Below are positions 49,785 to 60,072 of a stretch of DNA of 64,000 nt, piece by piece (the first letter of the stretch is position 1; every line of letters starts with the position of its first letter). Both the position numbers and the translations under genes were made by a program. Source of the stretch: Ramlibacter humi (GTDB lineage Bacteria; Pseudomonadota; Gammaproteobacteria; Burkholderiales; Burkholderiaceae_C); contig NZ_SMLK01000002.1 of the NCBI RefSeq assembly GCF_004681975.1, positions 558,001 through 622,000 on the forward strand, read 5' to 3'. Under the pieces are notes generated by a model. That model saw only the letters and a program-made list of their open reading frames with translations. It had not been told where the DNA came from and made no database searches.

Positions 49785-50045
49785 AGCCGCGGGCAGCCAG
49801 TCGCAGCGCAGTCGGTTGAGGCGGTGCCAGCGGGCGCGCCACGCCACGTACAGGTCGGGACCGAGCATCGCCACCAGGCACAGCGGAAGCGCCCACAGCG
49901 CGTCCAGCGCGTACGCCGGCAGCCAGCCGATCCAGCCCATCACCCACACCGTGAGCAGCACGTCCCACGCGCGGGATTCCAGCGAATGCGTGCGCCGGTG
50001 GCGCACCTGCCATTCCTTGATGCAGTGGATCCGCGTCAGGTCCAT
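49752..50045 (-). CDS. small membrane protein, hypothetical
   Basis: 97 residues with two hydrophobic segments ([40 protein letters not shown]) between basic ends. Starts [18 protein letters not shown]. No family recognised. Overlaps the end of queF by 33 bases in convergent orientation. Confidence 0.55.
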   Translation of the reverse strand: MDLTRIHCIKEWQVRHRRTHSLESRAWDVLLTVWVMGWIGWLPAYALDALWALPLCLVAMLGPDLYVAWRARWHRLNRLRCDWLPAASLPRRPHVRG

Positions 50046-50079
50046 GGGGGATTCGGGGAGCGCGCGACCGAAGAGGAGA

Positions 50080-51162
50080 TCAGCTTCGCTGGAACAGCAC
50101 GATCCGCTGCTCGGGCGTGGACTGCGCGCCCTGCGCGGCGGAGAGGTTGACCTCGAACCGCGTGCCGGGCTGCGCGCGCACCGGCCCGAAGTTGAAGCTG
50201 AAGTTGCCGTTGGCGTCGGCCTGCACCGTCTGCGGCGGCAGCGTCTGCGCCACGGCGGAACGGCCGACGGCCACGGGTGCGATGGCGTCCACGCGCACGT
50301 GCACGCTGGCCCCCGGCGCCGTGCGGCCCTGCACCACGACCTGGCTCGCATCGATGGCGGCGTTGGGCCCGGGGCTGATCACCTGCAGCGGCAGCACTGA
50401 CATCGGCGCAGCACCCATGGTGTTGCCCGGCACCGCCACGACCAGCGGCCGCGCCAGTTGCGCCGTGACGGTGCGCTCGCCCGCGCGCAGCGTCGCGATC
50501 ACGGGGCCGTCGCCCACCGCGTCCTGCTGGCGCAGCACGTACTGGCCGGCGTAGTGCCCGGGGCGTTGCTCGCGCAGTTGCACCGGCGTCGGGAGGCCCG
50601 GCACTTGCACGGTCGCGTAGGCGCCGGGCGTTCCTTCGATCGCGAAGCGCAATTCAGTACCGGGCACCAGGCGGTCCACCGACGGTGCGCTGAAGCGGTC
50701 CAGGTGCAGCGTGGGCACCTGCGTCGTGGGCACCGGCATCAGCGCCGGTTCGGCCGGCGCCTGTGCGAATGAAGGCGGCAGGCGGAAGTCGGAGTTCCGG
50801 GTACGCCCGGCGACGGTCAGTTCGCCGCGCACCAGGCTGGTGGGCTTCAGGCGGTCGGTGCGGCGGACGGTGTACTGGCCGGTGTAGATGCCGGGCCGGG
50901 TCTCGCGCAGGGCGACGGACACGCCGGCGTCGCGCACTTCGGCGCGCGCGATGCCGTTGGGCGTGCCGCGCATGCTGAATTCCAGCACGGAGCCTGGCTG
51001 CAGGCCGGCGTCGGCGTTCACTTCGAGCGCGTCGATGGCGGGGGCGGCGGCAAGGCGCACGGCAGGCGCGGTCTGCGCGGTGGCGGGCAGGGCGCCGAAG
51101 GCCGAGGCCACTGCCAGCAGAAAGGCCGCGGCGCCGGCGCGGCGTTGGGGCTTCACGTTCAT
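50080..51162 (-). CDS. exported protein with tandem repeat domain, unknown function
   Basis: 360 residues. A signal peptide (RRAGAAAFLLAVASAFGALPATA) is followed by two copies of one domain: residues 44-126 and 155-236, with LQPGSVLEFSMRGTP/LVPGTELRFAIEGTP, RPGIYTGQYTVRRTD/RPGHYAGQYVLRQQD and a closing basic strand. The third part (about 245-355) is another beta-rich Ig-like module. The repeats are clearly duplicated. GGAAGAAC lies before the ATG. No enzyme motif. Confidence 0.75.
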   Translation of the reverse strand: MNVKPQRRAGAAAFLLAVASAFGALPATAQTAPAVRLAAAPAIDALEVNADAGLQPGSVLEFSMRGTPNGIARAEVRDAGVSVALRETRPGIYTGQYTVRRTDRLKPTSLVRGELTVAGRTRNSDFRLPPSFAQAPAEPALMPVPTTQVPTLHLDRFSAPSVDRLVPGTELRFAIEGTPGAYATVQVPGLPTPVQLREQRPGHYAGQYVLRQQDAVGDGPVIATLRAGERTVTAQLARPLVVAVPGNTMGAAPMSVLPLQVISPGPNAAIDASQVVVQGRTAPGASVHVRVDAIAPVAVGRSAVAQTLPPQTVQADANGNFSFNFGPVRAQPGTRFEVNLSAAQGAQSTPEQRIVLFQRS

Positions 51163-51301
51163 TTTGTTCTTCCGTAGGACTCGCCTTCCAAGGTAAGCCG
51201 TGGTCCCCGCCCGGGCTGTAGGCAACGCGCGGCGACTTTAGTAGGAGCGCTCTCGGCGACTCCCTTGTCCGGCTGAGCCGGCGCGCCTACCATCGCCGCC
51301 G

Positions 51302-51814
51302 ATGCGCCGCCGTGATTTCCTTGTTGTGTCCGCCTTCGCCTTCCCGGGAGCTACCGCCATGGCCGATGAACCCCGCGTGCAGTCCCTGGACGGCGCCTTG
51401 CGCTGGCTCGACGGCCTGGAGCGGGCACCGGCCGTTCGCGCCACGGGCGCGTGGCCGTTGTCGGCTGTGCTGGACCACCTGGCGCAAAGCGTCGAGATGA
51501 GCCTGGACGGCTTCCCGCAACCGAAGAGCGAGCTGTTCCAGCACACCGCGGGGAGTGCCGCCTTCGCGGTGTTCAAGTGGCGCGGCCGGATGAGCCACGG
51601 CCTGGCCGAGCCCATCCCGGGCGCGCCAGCGCTGAGCGCCGGCGCGGACTGGAGGCTTTCAGCGCTGCGGTTGCGCCACGCGATCGGCCGCTTCCAGGCC
51701 AACCAGGGCGCGCTGAAGCCGCATTTCGCGTACGGCGCGCTGTCCAAAGGCGACTACTCGCTGGCGCACGCCTTCCACATCGCCAACCACCAGGACGAAA
51801 TCGTCGCCGGCTGA
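51302..51814 (+). CDS. DUF1569 family protein with Tat-type signal
   Basis: 170 residues starting MRRRDFLVVSAFAFPGATA, a twin-arginine leader. The mature part has ALRWLDGLERAPAVRATGAWPLSAVLDHLAQSVEMS, of the DinB-like DUF1569 family, ending in FHIANHQDEIVAG (the metal-binding His region). Probably secreted by Tat; function unknown. Confidence 0.78.
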   Translation: MRRRDFLVVSAFAFPGATAMADEPRVQSLDGALRWLDGLERAPAVRATGAWPLSAVLDHLAQSVEMSLDGFPQPKSELFQHTAGSAAFAVFKWRGRMSHGLAEPIPGAPALSAGADWRLSALRLRHAIGRFQANQGALKPHFAYGALSKGDYSLAHAFHIANHQDEIVAG

Positions 51815-51826
51815 GCTGGCGCGGGT

Positions 51827-53044
51827 TCAGCCCTGCGTGAACAGGTCGGGGATGGGCTCAGCCACGCAAGGCGCCGCGGCCGCTATCGCCGCCACCTCTT
51901 CCGTGCGCGCGAGCTTGCCCACGCGCACGCCCAGCAGGCGCAGCCGCTGGTCCAGCGGCACGCGTTTCAGGCATTGGCCCGCGATGCGGCGGATCTCGCG
52001 CGGGTCGTCGGTGAAGTGGCCGATGGTCTGGTCGCGCGTGGCGATGCGGAAATCGTCGTAGCGCAGCTTGATGCCGATGGTCTTGCCGACGTAGCCCTTG
52101 CGCCGCAGGTCTTCGGCCACGTGCTCGCAGAGCTGGGTGAAGATGGCGCCCAGCTCCGCGCGGTCGCGCACCGCATGCAGGTCGCGGTCGAACGTGGTCT
52201 CGCGGCTCATGGACACCGGTTCGCTCTCGGTGACCACGGGGCGGTCGTCGCGGCCCCAGGCGGCGTGGTGCATCCAGTGGCCGGTGCTGCGGCCGAAGTT
52301 CTCCACCAGCCAGGCCACGTCCTTGGCCGCGATCTCGCCGATGGTCTGCACGCCCAGCTTGTGCAGCCTGGCTTCGGCCTTGGGCCCGATGCCGTTGATC
52401 TTGCGCACCGCCAGCGGCCACATCTTCGCCTGCACGTCTTCCTCGAAGACGATGGAGATGCCGTTGGGCTTGTTGAACTCGCTGGCCATCTTGGCGATCA
52501 GCTTGTTGGGCGCCACGCCGATGCTGCAGGTGAGCCGGGTCGCTTCGAAGATGCCCTTCTGGATCAGGCGCGCCAGCACGCGGCCGCCTTCGCGCTGGCC
52601 GCCGGGCACGTCGGTGAAGTCGATGTAGACCTCGTCGATGCCGCGGTCCTCCACCAGCGGCGCGATGTCGCGGATCACCGCCTTGAAGGCGCGCGACACG
52701 CGCCGCACCTCGTCGAAGTCGGCGGGCAGCACGATGGCGTCGGGCGCCAGCTTCGCCGCCTTCATCATGCCCATCGCGGAACCCACGCCGAACACGCGCG
52801 CGGGGTAAGTCGCGGTGGTGATGACGCCCCGGCCGACGTAGTCCTTCAGCAGCGGAAACGCCTCGGGCGGGATCTCGGACAGCGGCCGCTCCGCGTAGCG
52901 CTCGCGGATGATCTCGTCGACCCTGCGCCGGCCGCCGCCGATGACCACCGGCAGCCCCCTGAGCTGCGGATACCGCAGCAGCTCCACGGACGCGAAGAAC
53001 GCGTCCATGTCCAGGTGGGCGATGCGGCGCAGCTTCTCGGTCAC
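51827..53044 (-). CDS. dinB: DNA polymerase IV (DinB)
   Basis: 405 residues of the Y-family polymerase. RRIAHLDMDAFFASVE (catalytic Asp), GIDEVYIDFTDV (SxDE region), CSIGVAPNKLIAKMASEFNKPNG and IGPKAEARLHKLGVQTIGEIA (helix-hairpin-helix) are present, followed by the little finger. It performs translesion synthesis. Start is GTG at 53044 (VTEKLRR); the frame extends further upstream but into the divergent gene. Confidence 0.94.
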   Translation of the reverse strand: MTEKLRRIAHLDMDAFFASVELLRYPQLRGLPVVIGGGRRRVDEIIRERYAERPLSEIPPEAFPLLKDYVGRGVITTATYPARVFGVGSAMGMMKAAKLAPDAIVLPADFDEVRRVSRAFKAVIRDIAPLVEDRGIDEVYIDFTDVPGGQREGGRVLARLIQKGIFEATRLTCSIGVAPNKLIAKMASEFNKPNGISIVFEEDVQAKMWPLAVRKINGIGPKAEARLHKLGVQTIGEIAAKDVAWLVENFGRSTGHWMHHAAWGRDDRPVVTESEPVSMSRETTFDRDLHAVRDRAELGAIFTQLCEHVAEDLRRKGYVGKTIGIKLRYDDFRIATRDQTIGHFTDDPREIRRIAGQCLKRVPLDQRLRLLGVRVGKLARTEEVAAIAAAAPCVAEPIPDLFTQG

Positions 53045-53116
53045 GGCGTCCGGGATTTTCGCCGAGCGCGCGGCGCCGGCCGCACAATGGCCCGGTAACC
53101 GGAACCAGGAGACGAG

Positions 53117-53464
53117 ATGAAATACCGGGGAAGCTGCCATTGCGGCAACGTGGCCTACGAAGCCGAAGGCGAGATCAAGAGCGCGATGGCGTGCAACTGC
53201 TCGATCTGCCAGCGGAAAGGCTCGCTCCTGTGGTTCATCCCGCGCCCGCAGCTGAAGCTGCAGACGCCGGACGAGAACGCCGCGACCTACGAATTCAACA
53301 AGCACCTGATCAAGCACCGCTTCTGCAAGGTCTGCGGCATCCATCCATACGCGGAAGCGGTGGGGCCGGACGGGCAGCCGATGGCGGCCGTGAACGTGCG
53401 CTGCCTGGAAGGCATCGACCTGGAGAAGGTGCCCGTCACTCACTACGACGGGCGGTCGCGCTGA
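53117..53464 (+). CDS. GFA-family (glutathione-dependent formaldehyde-activating-like) protein
   Basis: 115 residues with the zinc ligands CHCG, CNCSICQRKG and CKVCGIHPYAEA typical of the GFA/CENP-V fold. The family includes Gfa, which adds formaldehyde to glutathione, but most short members like this one are uncharacterised. CCAGGAGAC before the ATG. Divergent from dinB. Confidence 0.88.
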   Translation: MKYRGSCHCGNVAYEAEGEIKSAMACNCSICQRKGSLLWFIPRPQLKLQTPDENAATYEFNKHLIKHRFCKVCGIHPYAEAVGPDGQPMAAVNVRCLEGIDLEKVPVTHYDGRSR

Positions 53465-53473
53465 AGAAGCGCG

Positions 53474-54295
53474 TCAGCCGGTGAGCGCCAGCCGCAGCGG
53501 TTGCAGCGGCACGCCGGCCGGCACCATGGCCCACGACTGGCCGGGCGACACCGCATAGGCGGCAGTGACGGTGCCCGTGGTCACCACTTCGCCCGGGCGC
53601 AGCGCGGCTTCGGCGCCTTGTCCCGTGAGCACCGCGACCAGGTGCCCCAGCGCCGCGAGCGGACTGCCCAGCACGTTGCTGCCTCGGCCCGTCTCCACGT
53701 GCTGGCCGTCGCGATGCAGGCCCACCGTCAACGCCGCCAGCACCGCGGCCGGATCGTCGCCCAGCGACGAAAGCGGTACACGCGTGCCGAGTACCAGTCT
53801 TCCATGCAGGCCGCTGGCCGCCGTTGTGTCCGCGACCTGGAACTTCCAGCCCGGGAAATGCGACTGCACGATCTCGAACGCGGGCGCGACCCACTCGATG
53901 CAATCCAGCAGCGCCTGCACGTCCGCGCCGGCCGGTGGCGTGGCGCGCAGGCCGAACGCGACCTCGGGTTCGATCTTCGGCTCCGCCAGGCCGGCGAGGC
54001 TCAATGCCGCTTCGCCGTCCTTCGCGTCGGCCAGCGTGTGCTCGTAGACGTAGCCCCAGATCGGCTGGTGCACGCCGTACTCGGGCCAGATGTTGGCGTT
54101 GGTGAAGCCGATCTTGCGGCCGCGCGGGCTGGCGCCCGCCGCCAGGCGCGATTGATGGATGCGCGCCGCGACCGCATAGCCGTCGTCGACGCTGAAATCC
54201 GTGTACCGCGAAGTGACCGTGGGGAGGGATTGGCAAGCGTCCTGCGCGGCCCGCATTTCCGCCGCGATGGCGTCCAGCTTGCCTGCCGCCCGCAT
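53474..54295 (-). CDS. 2-keto-4-pentenoate hydratase/2-oxohepta-3-ene-dioate hydratase-like (FAH superfamily)
   Basis: 273 residues with the hydratase pattern RGRKIGFTNANIWPEYGV, IEPEVAFGLR (metal-binding Glu) and GHLVAVLTGQG, close to the MhpD family. It adds water to a 2-keto-alkenoate in meta-cleavage-like pathways; the exact substrate is not predictable. It is three bases after the hydroxyacid dehydrogenase gene, hence co-transcribed with it. Confidence 0.82.
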   Translation of the reverse strand: MRAAGKLDAIAAEMRAAQDACQSLPTVTSRYTDFSVDDGYAVAARIHQSRLAAGASPRGRKIGFTNANIWPEYGVHQPIWGYVYEHTLADAKDGEAALSLAGLAEPKIEPEVAFGLRATPPAGADVQALLDCIEWVAPAFEIVQSHFPGWKFQVADTTAASGLHGRLVLGTRVPLSSLGDDPAAVLAALTVGLHRDGQHVETGRGSNVLGSPLAALGHLVAVLTGQGAEAALRPGEVVTTGTVTAAYAVSPGQSWAMVPAGVPLQPLRLALTG

Positions 54296-54297
54296 CG

Positions 54298-55470
54298 TCA
54301 AAGCCCCGCCGGCTTGCCGGTGGGGTAGCTGCCCGGCAGCAGGATGCCGGTGTCCACGGCGTTGATGTCGGTGCGGCCGCAGAAGGCCATCGACAGGTCG
54401 AGCTCGTTGCGGATGATCTCCAGCGCCTTCTCCACGCCTTCCTGGCCCATCGCGCCCAGGCCGTACAGCATGGCGCGGCCGATGTAGACGCCGCGCGCGC
54501 CCAGCGCCACCGCCTTGAGCACGTGCTGGCCGGAGCGGATGCCGCCGTCCATGTGCACCTCGATGCGCGAGCCCACGGCCTGCGCGATCTCCGGCAGCGC
54601 CGAGATGGACGAGGGCGCGCCGTCGAGCTGGCGGCCGCCGTGGTTGGAGACGATCAGCGCATCGGCGCCGCTGTCCACGGCGTGCTGCGCGTCCTCGGCG
54701 TCCTGGATGCCCTTGAGGATGAGCTTGCCGCCCCAGCGCTTCTTGATCCACGCCACGTCGTCCCACGACAGGCGCGGGTCGAACTGCTTGGCGGTCCACT
54801 CGGACAGCGAGCCCATGTTCTCCACGCCCTTGACGTGGCCGACGATGTTGCCGAACTGCCGCCGCTGCGTGCCCAGCATGGCCATGCACCAGCGCGGCTT
54901 GGTCATGAGGTTGAGCATGTTCGGGATCGTGAGCTTGGGCGGCGCCGACAGGCCGTTCTTGATGTCCTTGTGGCGCTGGCCCAGGATCTGCAGGTCCAGC
55001 GTCAGCACCAGCGCGGAGCAGTTGGCCGCCTTGGCGCGGTCGATCAGCCTTTCGATGAAGGCGCGGTCGCGCATCACGTACAGCTGGAACCAGAACGGGT
55101 GGTTGTCCGTGCCCTGGGCCACGTCCTCGATGGAGCAGATGCTCATGGTCGACAGCGTGAACGGGATGCCGAACTTCTTGGCCGCGCGCGCCGCCAGGAT
55201 CTCGCCGTCGGCATGCTGCATGCCGGTCAGGCCCGTGGGCGCGATAGCGACCGGCATCGCCACCGGCTGGCCGATCATGGTGGTCCTGGTGCTGCGGCCT
55301 TCCATGTTCACCGCCACGCGCTGGCGGAACAGGATGCGGTTGAAGTCGTCCTCGTTGGCGCGGTAGGTGCTCTCGGTCCACGAGCCGGAGTCGGCGTAGT
55401 CGTAGAACATGCGCGGCACGCGGCGCTGCGCGAGCACGCGCAGGTCTTCGATGTTGGTGATCTTGGGCAA
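54298..55470 (-). CDS. lldD: FMN-dependent alpha-hydroxy-acid dehydrogenase (lactate dehydrogenase type)
   Basis: 390 residues with the FMN-binding PTGLTGMQHADGE, the catalytic His and Arg in SNHGGRQLDGAPSS and DGGIRSGQHVLKA. It oxidises L-2-hydroxy acids such as lactate to keto acids. Start TTG at 55470 is fixed by GGAGGAG seven bases upstream; upstream ATG options lie in the argH end. Lactate, glycolate or mandelate are all possible substrates. Confidence 0.88.
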   Translation of the reverse strand: MPKITNIEDLRVLAQRRVPRMFYDYADSGSWTESTYRANEDDFNRILFRQRVAVNMEGRSTRTTMIGQPVAMPVAIAPTGLTGMQHADGEILAARAAKKFGIPFTLSTMSICSIEDVAQGTDNHPFWFQLYVMRDRAFIERLIDRAKAANCSALVLTLDLQILGQRHKDIKNGLSAPPKLTIPNMLNLMTKPRWCMAMLGTQRRQFGNIVGHVKGVENMGSLSEWTAKQFDPRLSWDDVAWIKKRWGGKLILKGIQDAEDAQHAVDSGADALIVSNHGGRQLDGAPSSISALPEIAQAVGSRIEVHMDGGIRSGQHVLKAVALGARGVYIGRAMLYGLGAMGQEGVEKALEIIRNELDLSMAFCGRTDINAVDTGILLPGSYPTGKPAGL

Positions 55471-55570
55471 GGGCGTCTCCTCCAGCGCGCAGCTTAAGCG
55501 CGGCCGCGCGCGCCGGTTTGAATCTTCTTGGGCCGGGTTGCAATTTTGCTCACGGCCGCGCCCGGGGCGC

Positions 55571-56962
55571 TCAGCCCAGGCGCTGGCGGTGGCGCGCGAC
55601 CTGCGCGCGCACCTGCGCGGGAGCGGTGCCGCCCACCACGTTGCGAGCGTCCAGCGAGCCGCGCAGCGACAGCACCTGGAACACGTCCTGCCCAATGGAG
55701 GCATTGAACTCCTGCAGCTTGGCCAGCGGCAGTTCCGACAGGTCCACGCCCATGGCCTGCGCGGTCTTCACCGCGTGGGCGACCACCTCGTGCGCGTCGC
55801 GGAAGGGCAGGCCCTTCTTCACCAGGTAGTCGGCCAGGTCGGTGGCGGTGGCGAAGCCCTTGCGCGCGGCGGCTTCCATCGCTTCCTTGTTCACGGTGAT
55901 GCCGCCCATCATCTCGATGAAGATGCGCAGCGTGTCGCGCAGCGTGTCCACCGTGTCGAAGAGCGGTTCCTTGTCTTCCTGGTTGTCCTTGTTGTAGGCC
56001 AGCGGCTGGCCCTTCATCAGGGTGACCAGCGCGACCAGGTGGCCGGCCACGCGGCCGGTCTTGCCGCGCGCGAGTTCCGGCACGTCCGGGTTCTTCTTCT
56101 GCGGCATGATCGACGAGCCGGTGGTGAAGCGGTCGGCGATGCGGATGAAGCCGAAGTTCTGGCTCATCCACAGCACCAGCTCTTCGGACAGGCGCGAGAC
56201 GTGCACCATGGCCAGCGTGGCCGCGGCGGTGAATTCGATGGCGAAGTCGCGGTCGCTCACCGCGTCCAGCGAGTTCTGGCAGACGCCTTCCATGCCCAGC
56301 GCCTTTGCCACGGCTTCGCGGTCCAGCGGGTAGCTGGTGCCGGCCAGCGCGGCGGCGCCCAGCGGCAGGCGGTTGACGCGCTTGCGCACGTCGGCCAGGC
56401 GCTCGGCGTCGCGCGAGAACATCTCCACGTAGGCCAGCATGTGGTGGCCGAAGCTCACGGGCTGCGCCACCTGCAGGTGCGTGAAGCCGGGCAGGATGAC
56501 GTCGGCGTTCTGTTCCGCCAGCGCCAGCAGCGACTTCTGCAGCTCGGTGAGCAGGCCGGACAGCACGTCGATCTCGCCGCGCAACCACAGGCGCACGTCG
56601 GTGGCGACTTGGTCGTTGCGGCTGCGGCCGGTGTGCAGGCGCTTGCCGGCATCGCCCACCAGCTGCGTCAGGCGAGCCTCGATGTTGAGGTGCACGTCCT
56701 CCAGGTCCAGCTTCCATTCGAAGGCGCCGGACTCGATCTCCTGCTTCACCTGCGCCATCCCGCGCTGGATCTCGGCCAGGTCGCCGGCGGGGATGATCCC
56801 CTGCGCGGCTAGCATGCCGGCATGGGCCAGCGAGCCCTGGATGTCGGCCTGCCAGAGGCGCTTGTCGAAGTCCACGCTGGCCGTGTAGCGCTTGACCAGG
56901 TCGCTCATGGGTTCGGAGAACAGGGCCGACCAGGCCTGGGACTTGTGATCGAGTTGCGACAT
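55571..56962 (-). CDS. argH: argininosuccinate lyase
   Basis: 463 residues with the fumarase/aspartase signature [12 protein letters not shown] and [21 protein letters not shown]. It cuts argininosuccinate to arginine and fumarate, the last step of arginine synthesis; argJ is also in this window. The 98-bp gap before it is shared with algZ. Confidence 0.96.
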   Translation of the reverse strand: MSQLDHKSQAWSALFSEPMSDLVKRYTASVDFDKRLWQADIQGSLAHAGMLAAQGIIPAGDLAEIQRGMAQVKQEIESGAFEWKLDLEDVHLNIEARLTQLVGDAGKRLHTGRSRNDQVATDVRLWLRGEIDVLSGLLTELQKSLLALAEQNADVILPGFTHLQVAQPVSFGHHMLAYVEMFSRDAERLADVRKRVNRLPLGAAALAGTSYPLDREAVAKALGMEGVCQNSLDAVSDRDFAIEFTAAATLAMVHVSRLSEELVLWMSQNFGFIRIADRFTTGSSIMPQKKNPDVPELARGKTGRVAGHLVALVTLMKGQPLAYNKDNQEDKEPLFDTVDTLRDTLRIFIEMMGGITVNKEAMEAAARKGFATATDLADYLVKKGLPFRDAHEVVAHAVKTAQAMGVDLSELPLAKLQEFNASIGQDVFQVLSLRGSLDARNVVGGTAPAQVRAQVARHRQRLG

Positions 56963-57060
56963 GACGGAGGGCGGCGGGCGCGGTTGGTGCCGCTTTGGGG
57001 TTGGCCCGTGATGGGCTGGCGGAGGATTCACCAATAATTTGGGCCAATCCCGCCTCATCG

Positions 57061-58104
57061 ATGAACGACTCGCAAATTTTATCGGCCTTCCAGGACCTCG
57101 CCGGCCGGCCCGAGCCGCCGCCCCCGCCCGAGCGCCAGGTGCTGCTGTTCGACGCCTGCCAGGTGGGCGTGGTGCTGCGCGCCGTGCTGTTCGTCGAGAC
57201 CGTGATGGCGGTGGGCGCGATGTTCGGCCCCGGCGGGGCGCCCGGCTGGCTGGCGCGGGTGGCCGCCCTCAGCGGCGCCGCACTGCCGGGCACCCTGGCC
57301 TGGCTGGTGGTGGGCTGCGCCTTCAAGCGGCTGCTGGCGCGCCTGCCGGCCTGGGTCCAGCAGGGCGTGGGCGTGGCGATGGGAGCGCTGGCCGGCCTGT
57401 ACGGCTGCGGGCTGCTGGTGCTGATGTCCCTGCCGGCCGACGCGCCCTGGCTGGCCTCGGCCTGCGCCGGCGCGCTGCTGGCCGCCGCGCTGGTGGTGGG
57501 CCTGGTGCTGCGCGCCAAGTCCCGCATGCCGGCCGCGACCGCCGCTCGCCTGTCGGAGCTGCAGGCGCGCATCCAGCCGCATTTCCTGTTCAACACCCTC
57601 AATTCCGCCATCGCGCTGGTGCGCGAGGACCCGGCCCTCGCCGAGACCGTGCTGGAGGACCTGAGCGACCTGTTCCGCCACGCGCTCACCGAGCGGGGCG
57701 AAGCCGTGACGCTGGACGAGGAGGTGGCGTTGGCGCGCCGCTACCTCGCCATCGAGCAGGTGCGCTTCGGCGACCGGCTCCGGGTGGAGTGGGCGATCGA
57801 CCCGCGGGCCGGCGCGGCCAAGGTGCCGCCGCTGCTGCTGCAGCCGCTGGTGGAGAACGCCGTCAAGCACGGGGTGGAGCCCAGTCCCACCGGGGCGGAA
57901 GTGCGCATCAGCACCCAGCTTCGCGGCGGCAGCGTGGTCATCAAGGTCACCAACACCGTTCCCGCGGGCCAGGGGCTTCCCGGCAATGGCGTGGCACAAG
58001 ACAATGTGCGCGACCGTCTCCGGTTGCTGCACGACGTGCAGGCGCAGTTCCGCACCGTCCTGAAGGACGGCATCTACCAGGTGAGGATGGAGGTCCCGGC
58101 ATGA
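57061..58104 (+). CDS. algZ: LytS/YehU-type sensor histidine kinase, AlgZ (FimS)-like
   Basis: 347 residues. Four membrane segments (about 33-55, 68-88, 106-125, 132-150) are followed by the His_kinase domain with H174 in [12 protein letters not shown] and an ATP-binding domain with VENAVKHG. There is no periplasmic sensor domain. The argH-divergent position and the adjacent LytTR regulator match P. aeruginosa algZ-algR, which regulates type IV pili and alginate. Confidence 0.9.
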   Translation: MNDSQILSAFQDLAGRPEPPPPPERQVLLFDACQVGVVLRAVLFVETVMAVGAMFGPGGAPGWLARVAALSGAALPGTLAWLVVGCAFKRLLARLPAWVQQGVGVAMGALAGLYGCGLLVLMSLPADAPWLASACAGALLAAALVVGLVLRAKSRMPAATAARLSELQARIQPHFLFNTLNSAIALVREDPALAETVLEDLSDLFRHALTERGEAVTLDEEVALARRYLAIEQVRFGDRLRVEWAIDPRAGAAKVPPLLLQPLVENAVKHGVEPSPTGAEVRISTQLRGGSVVIKVTNTVPAGQGLPGNGVAQDNVRDRLRLLHDVQAQFRTVLKDGIYQVRMEVPA

Positions 58105-58844
58105 ACGAGAGCCTGCAGGTTCTGGTGGTGGACGACGAATCCCTGGCGCGATCCCGCCTGCGCTCCTTGCTGGGCGATTGCCGCGCGCCCGCCGCGGTGG
58201 CCGCGGGCGAGGCGGCCAATGCGACCGAGGCGATGGAGGCGCTGCGCCGCGGCATCTACGACGCGGTGCTGCTGGACGTGCGCATGCCCGGCGCGGATGG
58301 GCTGGCGCTGGCGCATGCCTTGCGCGGCATGCTGCGGCCGCCGGCGGTGGTGTTCGTCACCGCGCACGCGGAACACGCGGTGGCCGCCTTCGACCTGGAA
58401 GCCGCCGACTACCTGACCAAGCCGGTGCGGCTGGAACGCCTGCAGATCGCGCTGCAGAAAGTCGAAAGACTGCTTGCCGGCCGGCGTCCCGCGGCCGGCG
58501 ACACGCCGGACACGCTCGTCATCCAGGACCGGGGTAGGACGGAGCGGGTTCCGCTGTCGGAGGTTCTCTATTTCAAGGCCGAACTCAAATACATCACGGT
58601 CCGTACCGCATCCAGAAGCTATATATTGGACGCGTCGCTCAGCGAACTGGAAGAGCGCCACGCCGCGCAGTTCCTGCGCGTCCACCGCAACGCGCTGGTG
58701 GCGCGCCGGGCGGTGAGGGCGCTGGAAAAGCACGACGACCCCGAAGAGGGCGAGGGCTGGGCGGTGCGGCTCAACGGCATCGATGAGCTGCTGCAGGTTT
58801 CACGGCGGCAGCTGACGGCGGTGCGCGAGGCGCTGGCAAGGTAG
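58101..58844 (+). CDS. algR: LytTR response regulator, AlgR-like
   Basis: 247 residues. Receiver domain with phospho-acceptor D59 (VLLDVRMPG) and YLTKPV (conserved Lys), then a LytTR DNA-binding domain (about 140-245) with VLYFKAELKYITVRTASRSYILDASLSEL and FLRVHRNALV. ATGA overlap with algZ. In Pseudomonas AlgR activates the pilus minor-pilin genes. Confidence 0.92.
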   Translation: MNESLQVLVVDDESLARSRLRSLLGDCRAPAAVAAGEAANATEAMEALRRGIYDAVLLDVRMPGADGLALAHALRGMLRPPAVVFVTAHAEHAVAAFDLEAADYLTKPVRLERLQIALQKVERLLAGRRPAAGDTPDTLVIQDRGRTERVPLSEVLYFKAELKYITVRTASRSYILDASLSELEERHAAQFLRVHRNALVARRAVRALEKHDDPEEGEGWAVRLNGIDELLQVSRRQLTAVREALAR

Positions 58845-58884
58845 GGAGGGCATGGGGGCTCGGTAAAGGTGCCTGGACGTCCCC

Positions 58885-60072
58885 ATGAACGAGGAACAGC
58901 AAGTACAGCAGGTCCTGGCGGCGGTGCCCCCGCCGCAGGACATCGATCCCACGGAGCCGCCGCACGTCCTGCTGCACGTGCACGAAAACCCGCGCAGCGT
59001 CGCCCTCGTCGTGCTGTGCACGCTGGCCGTGCTGGCGGTGCTGAAGTGGGCCAGCGCTTTCTTCATCCCGCTGATGCTCGGATTCGTCTTCTACTACGCG
59101 CTGTCGCCCGTGGTCGAAGCCATGGCCCGCGTGCGCATCCCGCGCGCGGTGGGCGCGGCGGTGCTGATCACCGCCATCCTGGCGGGCGGCGCCGTCGCGA
59201 TGTATTCGCTGGTGGACGACGCCAACGAGCTGATCGACTCGCTGCCCGCCGCCGCCCAGCGCGTGCGCGACAGGATCGAGCAGCGCACGAGCAAGCGCAC
59301 GCCGCTGGACCAGGTGCAGCGTGCGGCGGCCGAACTGGAGAAGGCCACCGAGTCGGCCAACACCACCATGCCGGCGCCGGGCGCGCCGCGCGGCGTGCAG
59401 CGCGTCGTCGTCGAGAAGAGCCGCTTCGACATCCGCGAGCACCTGTGGACGGGCGGCATCGGCCTGGCCACCGTCGTCGGCCAGGTGACGCTCGTCACCT
59501 TCCTCACGTACTTCCTGCTGATGTCGGGCGACACCTTCCGGCGCAAGCTGGTGAAGATCACCGGGCCGAGCCTCACCGAGAAGAAGCTGACCGTGCAGGC
59601 GCTCGACGAGATCAACGTGCAGATCCAGCGCTACCTGCTGGTGCAGCTGCTGGCCAGCGTGGGCGTGGGCATCGCCAGCGGCGTGGCCTTCGGCATGCTG
59701 GGCCTGAAGCACGCGGCCGTGTGGGGCGTGGTGGCGGGCATCCTGAACCTGGTGCCTTACGTGGGCTCCATCCTCATCACCCTCGCGGCGGGCTTCGCGG
59801 CCTTCGTGCAGTCGGGCGACATCGAGCTGCCGATGTGGGTGGTGGGCGTCTCGCTGCTGATCCACACCGTGGAAGGCAACCTGCTGGTGCCGTGGCTCAC
59901 CAGCAAGGCCAGCCGCATGAACGCCGTGTCCGTGTTCATCGGCGTGCTGTTCTGGGGCTGGCTGTGGGGCGTGTGGGGCCTGCTGCTGGGCATCCCGATC
60001 ATGATGGTGATCAAGGCAGTCTGCGACCGCGTGGAGCAGCTCAAGCCCGTGGGCGAGCTGCTCGGAACCTAG
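58885..60072 (+). CDS. AI-2E family transporter (PerM/YdgG-like)
   Basis: 395 residues with seven or eight membrane helices and the family-typical [27 protein letters not shown], then a cytoplasmic region with [21 protein letters not shown] and the final [21 protein letters not shown]. The family exports signals or other small molecules. A Pro-rich start ([19 protein letters not shown]). Its stop overlaps the ppc stop by four bases. Confidence 0.88.
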   Translation: MNEEQQVQQVLAAVPPPQDIDPTEPPHVLLHVHENPRSVALVVLCTLAVLAVLKWASAFFIPLMLGFVFYYALSPVVEAMARVRIPRAVGAAVLITAILAGGAVAMYSLVDDANELIDSLPAAAQRVRDRIEQRTSKRTPLDQVQRAAAELEKATESANTTMPAPGAPRGVQRVVVEKSRFDIREHLWTGGIGLATVVGQVTLVTFLTYFLLMSGDTFRRKLVKITGPSLTEKKLTVQALDEINVQIQRYLLVQLLASVGVGIASGVAFGMLGLKHAAVWGVVAGILNLVPYVGSILITLAAGFAAFVQSGDIELPMWVVGVSLLIHTVEGNLLVPWLTSKASRMNAVSVFIGVLFWGWLWGVWGLLLGIPIMMVIKAVCDRVEQLKPVGELLGT

